A stretch of DNA of 40,789 nt, from NCBI GenBank assembly GCA_903918115.1, contig CAIXDG010000055.1, forward strand, positions 1 through 40,789. Reading direction: 5' to 3'. A model generated the notes under the pieces. That model did not search any database. It saw nothing but the letters and a program-made list of their open reading frames with translations, and was not told where the DNA came from. The DNA comes from an uncultured beta proteobacterium (GTDB lineage Bacteria; Pseudomonadota; Gammaproteobacteria; Burkholderiales; Burkholderiaceae). Every line of letters begins with the position of its first letter. The first letter of the stretch is position 1. The position numbers were made by a program, and so were the translations under genes. Below, one piece after another: positions 36,660 to 40,789 of the stretch.

Positions 36660-37420
36660 TAGCCATTACCTAAATACGCACGGATTACTTCAGGATTATT
36701 GCGAACCTCACGTGGGCTTCCAACTGCAATAGTCTTGCCATAATCTAATACCGTGAGGCTATCGCATATTCCCATTACCAAACTCACGTCATGCTCAATC
36801 AATAAAATTGTTTTGCCGTCACCGCGAATTTTTAAAAGTAATTCGCGTAAGTCTAATTTTTCAGTCGCATTCATTCCCGCGGCAGGTTCATCAAGCGCCA
36901 ATAACAAAGGATCGGTAGCCAAAGCACGGGCAATCTCTAAACGGCGTTGATGCCCATAAGATAGATTGATCGCAGTATGATCAGCAAATTCGCCCAAGCC
37001 AACATAGTGCAAGAGCGCAAACGATTTTTCTCTGATGTCACGTTCTTCGCGCTGCACCCGATTAGTCCGCATAACTGCACCAAAGACACCGGTATGCGAG
37101 CGGCAATGACAGCCCACCATCACATTTTCTAAGGCAGTCATCGCCCCAAACAAGCGAATATTCTGAAACGTACGGGCAATACCCGCTTGGGTTACCTGGG
37201 CAATTGAATGGGGTAAATAGTTTTTGCCATTAAATTGAAATTGGCCGCTTTCAGCAGGATACAAGCCTGTAATCACATTAAAAAAAGTGGTTTTGCCTGC
37301 TCCATTCGGGCCGATTAAGCCAACAATACTTCCCGTTGGCACGTTTAAACCGACATTATCTAAGGCATGTACGCCGCCAAAAAATTTCGATACATTAGCA
37401 ACGTCAAGTAATGTATTCAT
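36659..37420 (-). CDS. livG: Branched-chain amino acid ABC transporter ATP-binding protein LivG
   Basis: A 253-residue ATPase that, with LivF, powers uptake of Leu, Ile, Val or related amides. Walker A is IGPNGAGKTTFFNVITG near 37-53, the signature is LSYGHQRRLEIARAL near 155, Walker B is LLALDEPAAGMN near 178, and the H-loop lies in LLIEHDVSLVMG near 206. The track starts nine codons upstream at a TTG. I chose the ATG at 37420 because it overlaps the livM stop as ATGA, the coupling expected in this operon. Confidence 0.95.
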   Translation of the reverse strand: MNTLLDVANVSKFFGGVHALDNVGLNVPTGSIVGLIGPNGAGKTTFFNVITGLYPAESGQFQFNGKNYLPHSIAQVTQAGIARTFQNIRLFGAMTALENVMVGCHCRSHTGVFGAVMRTNRVQREERDIREKSFALLHYVGLGEFADHTAINLSYGHQRRLEIARALATDPLLLALDEPAAGMNATEKLDLRELLLKIRGDGKTILLIEHDVSLVMGICDSLTVLDYGKTIAVGSPREVRNNPEVIRAYLGNG

Positions 37421-38499
37421 GAAGTTGATGCTCCCCGCTTTTGCCAAATTCCTTTGGGACGATAGAGCATGATCAAAATTAAAGCTAAACCATAAATTAA
37501 CTGGCGCAAAATTTCAGCATCAACAATGACCTGACCAAAAAGCGCATGTTGGATTGGTTGCACCACTCCACGCAGTACTTCGGGAAAAATGGCGAGTAAT
37601 ATGGCGCCCAAAATCACTCCAGGAATATGGCCAATACCACCCAAGACCACCATCGCTAGTACCACAATCGATTCCCAGAGGGTAAAAGACTCTGGCGAAA
37701 CAAAACCTTGAAAACCGGCAAATAAAACCCCGGCTACACCTGCAAATGAAGCGCCAATCGCAAACGCCAGTAATTTCATATTGCGTGTGTTAATGCCCAT
37801 TGCTTGGGCAGCAACTTCATCCTCACGAATTGCGACCCAAGCGCGGCCAATACGCGAATTTTGTAAGCGCATGCAGATCACCGTAGCAAGACATGCTAAA
37901 AAAAGAAACAGATAAAAAATTAAATATAAAGCGGGCACTTGGATAAATCCAAGGTCTAAGGATTTGGCAAAAGAAATTCCAAAGAGCTCGATTGAGTCAA
38001 TTGCGCGGATGCCTTTAGGTCCATTTGTGAGATTAATGGGTCGATCTAAATTGTTTAAAAAAATGCGAATGATTTCACCAAAACCGAGAGTCACAATCGC
38101 TAAATAATCTCCCCGAAGTTTCAGCGTCGGCACACCCAAAATAATGCCAAATGTCGCCGCTAGAAGAGCGCCAATCAAACAGGCAAGCCAAATTGGGCTA
38201 TGCAAACCCGCTGGAAAGAGCGCGGCGATGGCCGCAAAAGATTGTGTCAGGTGGGGCGATGCTAGCAAGGCAAACGTATATGCGCCCAAGGCATAAAAGG
38301 CGATAAAACCCAAATCGAGTAAACCGGCAAAACCAACGACGACATTTAAGCCTAGTGCTAAAACAACATAAAGCAAAGCAAAATCCAGAACGCGCACCCA
38401 GTAATTTCCGCCCACCGCGCCAATACACCAAGGCAAAATGAGCAGGCTTAATATTGCCAACAACAAAACCATACGGCGCTGGGAAATAAAATTAGGCAC
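37417..38499 (-). CDS. livM: Branched-chain amino acid ABC transporter permease LivM
   Basis: An integral-membrane permease of about 360 residues. It has roughly ten hydrophobic segments and the family core NVVVGFAGLLDLGFIAFYALGAY near 55-77, GVPTLKLRGDYLAIVTLGFGEI near 125-146 and the cytoplasmic coupling segment with AIREDEVAAQAMGIN near 225. The start is uncertain. The track's TTG at 38520 overlaps livH by 29 nt; a GTG at 38499 overlaps it by 8 nt and gives MPNFISQRRM; an ATG at 38472 is also possible. I list the GTG as the compromise. Confidence 0.9.
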   Translation of the reverse strand: MPNFISQRRMVLLLAILSLLILPWCIGAVGGNYWVRVLDFALLYVVLALGLNVVVGFAGLLDLGFIAFYALGAYTFALLASPHLTQSFAAIAALFPAGLHSPIWLACLIGALLAATFGIILGVPTLKLRGDYLAIVTLGFGEIIRIFLNNLDRPINLTNGPKGIRAIDSIELFGISFAKSLDLGFIQVPALYLIFYLFLFLACLATVICMRLQNSRIGRAWVAIREDEVAAQAMGINTRNMKLLAFAIGASFAGVAGVLFAGFQGFVSPESFTLWESIVVLAMVVLGGIGHIPGVILGAILLAIFPEVLRGVVQPIQHALFGQVIVDAEILRQLIYGLALILIMLYRPKGIWQKRGASTS

Positions 38500-39427
38500 G
38501 ATCTGAAACCCGTTCGCCAAGTAAACCGCTCGGACGTAATACTAAGACCATAATCAGCACAATGAAAGCAAAGATATCTTGGTAATTAGAGCCCAATACA
38601 CCACCCGTCAAATCACCAATATAGCCAGCTCCTAACGATTCAATTAGGCCCAGCAACAATCCCCCTAACATTGCCCCGCGAATATTACCAATACCGCCTA
38701 AAACCGCCGCTGTAAAGGCCTTGAGGCCAGGGATGAAGCCCATATAAAAATTCGCATTGCCATAGTTAGTCGCAATCATCACCCCCGCTAAGCCTGCCAA
38801 AGCACCACCTAACATAAAGGTAATCGAAATGACCCGATTAGGATTAACCCCCATGAGCGCAGCAATTTGGGTTTGCTCAGCAGTAGCGCGCATAGCACGA
38901 CCCAACCGAGTGCGCTCAACTAAAAGTAACAAAGCGCACATCACCAAAAAAGCGACCGCAATAATAATTAATTCTTTTCCAGTAATTGTTACAGCACTGT
39001 TAAATAATTGAATCGGCAGTGAAGGCAGCAACTGCGGATACATCAACGGGTCTCGCGACCACACCATCATGGCAATCGTTTGCAACAACACCGACATGCC
39101 GATAGCTGAAATCAGTGGTGCAAGCCGTGGGGCATTTCGCAAGGGCCGATACGCGACCCGCTCGATCGTATAACTAAGCGCGGCACACACGGCCATCGTG
39201 ATTGGTAAGACCAGCACCAATATCAGCCAGCCTGGCAAAAAAGGGGTGAGCATCATCATGCCCTGAATGAGGGTGAGAGAAACCAAAGCGCCAATCATCA
39301 GCACTTCCCCATGCGCAAAGTTAATAATGCCTAGTACGCCATAAACCATGGTGTAACCCAAGGCAATTAAGGCATAAATACTACCTAAAACTAGACCATT
39401 AACTAGCTGCTGGAGGAAAGTTTCCAT
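38492..39427 (-). CDS. livH: Branched-chain amino acid ABC transporter permease LivH
   Basis: A 311-residue permease partner of LivM with about eight membrane helices. The start LVNGLVLGSIYALIALGYTMVYGVLGIINFAHGEV (about 8-42) is the LivH family hallmark. GRAMRATAEQTQIAALMGVNPNRV near 183-206 is the coupling loop, and FTAAVLGGIGNIRGAMLGGLLLG near 245 is the conserved C-terminal segment. It starts 8 nt after the livK stop. Confidence 0.95.
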   Translation of the reverse strand: METFLQQLVNGLVLGSIYALIALGYTMVYGVLGIINFAHGEVLMIGALVSLTLIQGMMMLTPFLPGWLILVLVLPITMAVCAALSYTIERVAYRPLRNAPRLAPLISAIGMSVLLQTIAMMVWSRDPLMYPQLLPSLPIQLFNSAVTITGKELIIIAVAFLVMCALLLLVERTRLGRAMRATAEQTQIAALMGVNPNRVISITFMLGGALAGLAGVMIATNYGNANFYMGFIPGLKAFTAAVLGGIGNIRGAMLGGLLLGLIESLGAGYIGDLTGGVLGSNYQDIFAFIVLIMVLVLRPSGLLGERVSDRA

Positions 39428-39435
39428 CCGCCCAT

Positions 39436-40629
39436 TTACATCTTGACGACGTCAAGCACGGATTTCTTTTTGTCTTTGTATTCGTATAGAGAAATAACAC
39501 CATGCTGCAAATCGCCCTGTTTATCAAAGGCAATATTCCCTGTTAGGCCATTCATTTGGGTCTCTGGCATGACCAACAAAATTTTGGCTGGATCAGTCGA
39601 TTTGGCCCGCTTCATGGCATCTACTAAAACGTAAACTGCATCATAGGTAAAGGGAGAATAAATTTGTACTTCAGTATTGAAACGCTCTTTGTACCGCTTC
39701 TGAAAATCATTACCATTGGCCATTTTGCTTAACGCCATACCCGCCTCTGAGCAAGTAACGTTGGTAACCGCATCGCCCGCCAAATCGGCCAGCTTTTCAG
39801 TACACATCCCATCGCCACCCACAATCTTGGCAGTGATACCTAACTCCTTAGCCTGCTTAGCCAACGGCCCACCAGTAGCGTCCATGCCGCCATACATTAT
39901 CACGTCAGGTTTTGTGCCTTTAATTTTAGTCAAAATAGCTTTGAAATCGGTAGCCTTATTATTGCTAGCTTCACGCGCCACAATTTTGAGGCCGGCAGCT
40001 TTTACGGTTTTCTCAAACTCATCAGCTAACCCTTTGCCATATTGAGTTGCATCGTCAATAATTGCGACCGACTTAGCCTGCAGTTTTTGGGTTACATAAT
40101 TAGCCAATGCGGGCCCTTGCTGTGCATCTGTCGCGACTAAACGGTAAGTCGTTTTAAACCCTTGCTTGGTATATTCAGGATTGGTTGCCGAAGGCGAGAT
40201 TTGGGTAATACCAGCGTCACTATAAATTTTTGACGCCGGAATGCTGGTGCCAGAATTAAGATGGCCTACTACCGCAGCTACTTTAGCGTCGACTAATTTT
40301 TGTGCTACTTGGGTGGCAGTCTTTGGATCTTCCGCATCATCCTCTGGCACCAAAGTGAGGAATATTTTTTTACCATCAATCATTAAGCCGGTTTTATTAA
40401 TTTCTTCAATCGCTAAACGTGCGCCATTTTCATTATCCTTACCCAAGTGTGCAATCGGGCCGGTTAATGGCGCAACGTGGCCAATCTTCACTTCAGTGGC
40501 ATCGGCTGGCACTGCCGTAGCCGTTTTTTTATCACTTTTGCCGCAGGCGCCAAGAAGCGATACCAAGATAATCGCACTCATTGCGATACTGATTTGGCGC
40601 AAAGTAAAGCGCTGAATTAAAGCTTGCAT
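39436..40629 (-). CDS. livK: Branched-chain amino acid ABC transporter substrate-binding lipoprotein
   Basis: A 397-residue periplasmic binding protein (type 1 fold, Leu/Ile/Val-binding group). The N-terminus has a basic region, a hydrophobic core and lipobox LLGAC near residues 26-30, so it is probably membrane-anchored through the Cys, not soluble as in E. coli. VKIGHVAPLTGPIAHLGKDNENG near 48-70 is the family opening, and VVGHLNSGTSIPASKIY near 115 is the ligand-binding loop. The start is ATG at 40629, with GAGGTG 6 nt upstream; the track's GTG lies within that ribosome site. It is first of livKHMGF, 22 bp after ispH. Confidence 0.93.
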   Translation of the reverse strand: MQALIQRFTLRQISIAMSAIILVSLLGACGKSDKKTATAVPADATEVKIGHVAPLTGPIAHLGKDNENGARLAIEEINKTGLMIDGKKIFLTLVPEDDAEDPKTATQVAQKLVDAKVAAVVGHLNSGTSIPASKIYSDAGITQISPSATNPEYTKQGFKTTYRLVATDAQQGPALANYVTQKLQAKSVAIIDDATQYGKGLADEFEKTVKAAGLKIVAREASNNKATDFKAILTKIKGTKPDVIMYGGMDATGGPLAKQAKELGITAKIVGGDGMCTEKLADLAGDAVTNVTCSEAGMALSKMANGNDFQKRYKERFNTEVQIYSPFTYDAVYVLVDAMKRAKSTDPAKILLVMPETQMNGLTGNIAFDKQGDLQHGVISLYEYKDKKKSVLDVVKM

Positions 40630-40651
40630 ATTATTCACCTCTAAAATGAAA

Positions 40652-40789
40652 TTAATCGACTAAACTTTTTGGCAAAGAAAAAACGGTATCTTCAACTATT
40701 CCAGGCAATGAATGTACCTGCCTTGGACCAAAATATTGAATACGCTGCACATTTGCCTGCGCCAAAGTTTCTGGCGCCGACGCTCCAGC
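40652..40789 (-). CDS. ispH: 4-hydroxy-3-methylbut-2-enyl diphosphate reductase IspH, C-terminal end (partial)
   Basis: The window edge cuts this gene; 45 codons and a TAA remain. It was not in the ORF track. The frame reads AGASAPETLAQANVQRI and ends FSLPKSLVD. GASAPE followed by a closing V-F-x-LPK segment is the conserved end of IspH/LytB, the iron-sulfur enzyme making IPP and DMAPP in the last step of the non-mevalonate pathway. The third catalytic-site Cys and the rest lie outside the window. livK follows 22 bp later on the same strand. Confidence 0.85.
   Translation of the reverse strand, partial: AGASAPETLAQANVQRIQYFGPRQVHSLPGIVEDTVFSLPKSLVD

Noticed and set aside
1-40789. Prophage, transposon, CRISPR, toxin-antitoxin or biosynthetic island
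   Set aside because: Every ORF larger than about 75 codons in a sensible frame is a recognisable housekeeping, transport or metabolic gene. No integrase, transposase, direct-repeat array or compositional break was seen. No gap between genes exceeds about 170 bp.

Overview
The window looks like ordinary, tightly packed chromosome from a free-living betaproteobacterium. The best guess is Burkholderiales close to Polynucleobacter. This rests on moderate GC content and very short intergenic gaps. It also rests on gene order: rpsU-yqeY-dnaG-rpoD; xseB-ispA-dxs; polA / DUF2782-like / thrB / BPSS1780-like / uvrD / valS / galU. The family-level content fits too (FolE2, a TctBA pair, a 'CDP-6-deoxy-glucoseen reductase'-type flavoprotein). 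I saw no prophage, insertion sequence, CRISPR array, toxin-antitoxin pair or defence island. The genus is inference; no search could be run.

Layout. 1-97 holds the 5' half of a CAU-anticodon tRNA (minus strand) that stops matching a tRNA inside the anticodon loop. 112-5529 is the macromolecular-synthesis operon on the minus strand (rpsU, yqeY, dnaG, rpoD), with an intrinsic terminator after rpsU and a separate sigma-70 promoter before rpoD. 5606-6682 is tsaD (+). 6651-10653 (minus) is xseB-ispA-dxs-folE2, joining isoprenoid precursor supply with folate/pterin synthesis. 10822-12776 (+) is a Rieske oxygenase translationally coupled to a 3-mercaptopyruvate sulfurtransferase. 12757-14429 (minus) is a Tat-exported dienelactone-hydrolase-like protein coupled to a ZIP metal transporter. 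polA (minus) faces DUF2782-like, thrB and BPSS1780-like genes (+). uvrD (minus) and valS (+) are divergent with 24 bp between their start codons, and galU follows valS. alaS-tusA (minus) is divergent from tctBA (+). glnS (+) converges on an NAD-dependent epimerase-like gene. A ferredoxin-NAD(P) reductase and argD-like aminotransferase (+) follow. The window ends with livKHMGF (minus), in which livF carries one in-frame TGA, and the last 45 codons of ispH.

How the genes work together. Most are housekeeping: transcription initiation and primer synthesis (rpoD, dnaG), translation (rpsU, tsaD, valS, alaS, glnS), replication and repair (polA, uvrD, xseB), the non-mevalonate pathway (dxs, ispA, ispH), amino-acid synthesis (thrB, argD) and uptake (liv, tct).

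The most unusual signal is in start architecture. At least seven transcription-unit starts (valS, uvrD, alaS, glnS, galU, polA and the epimerase) have a -10-like hexamer ending 6-9 nt before ATG and no visible Shine-Dalgarno. This predicts leaderless or nearly leaderless mRNAs. Other notable points are the interrupted tRNA, the single-codon lesion in livF, a palindromic -10 element shared by uvrD and valS, and three antisense overlaps between convergent genes. I found no clearly new multi-gene system.
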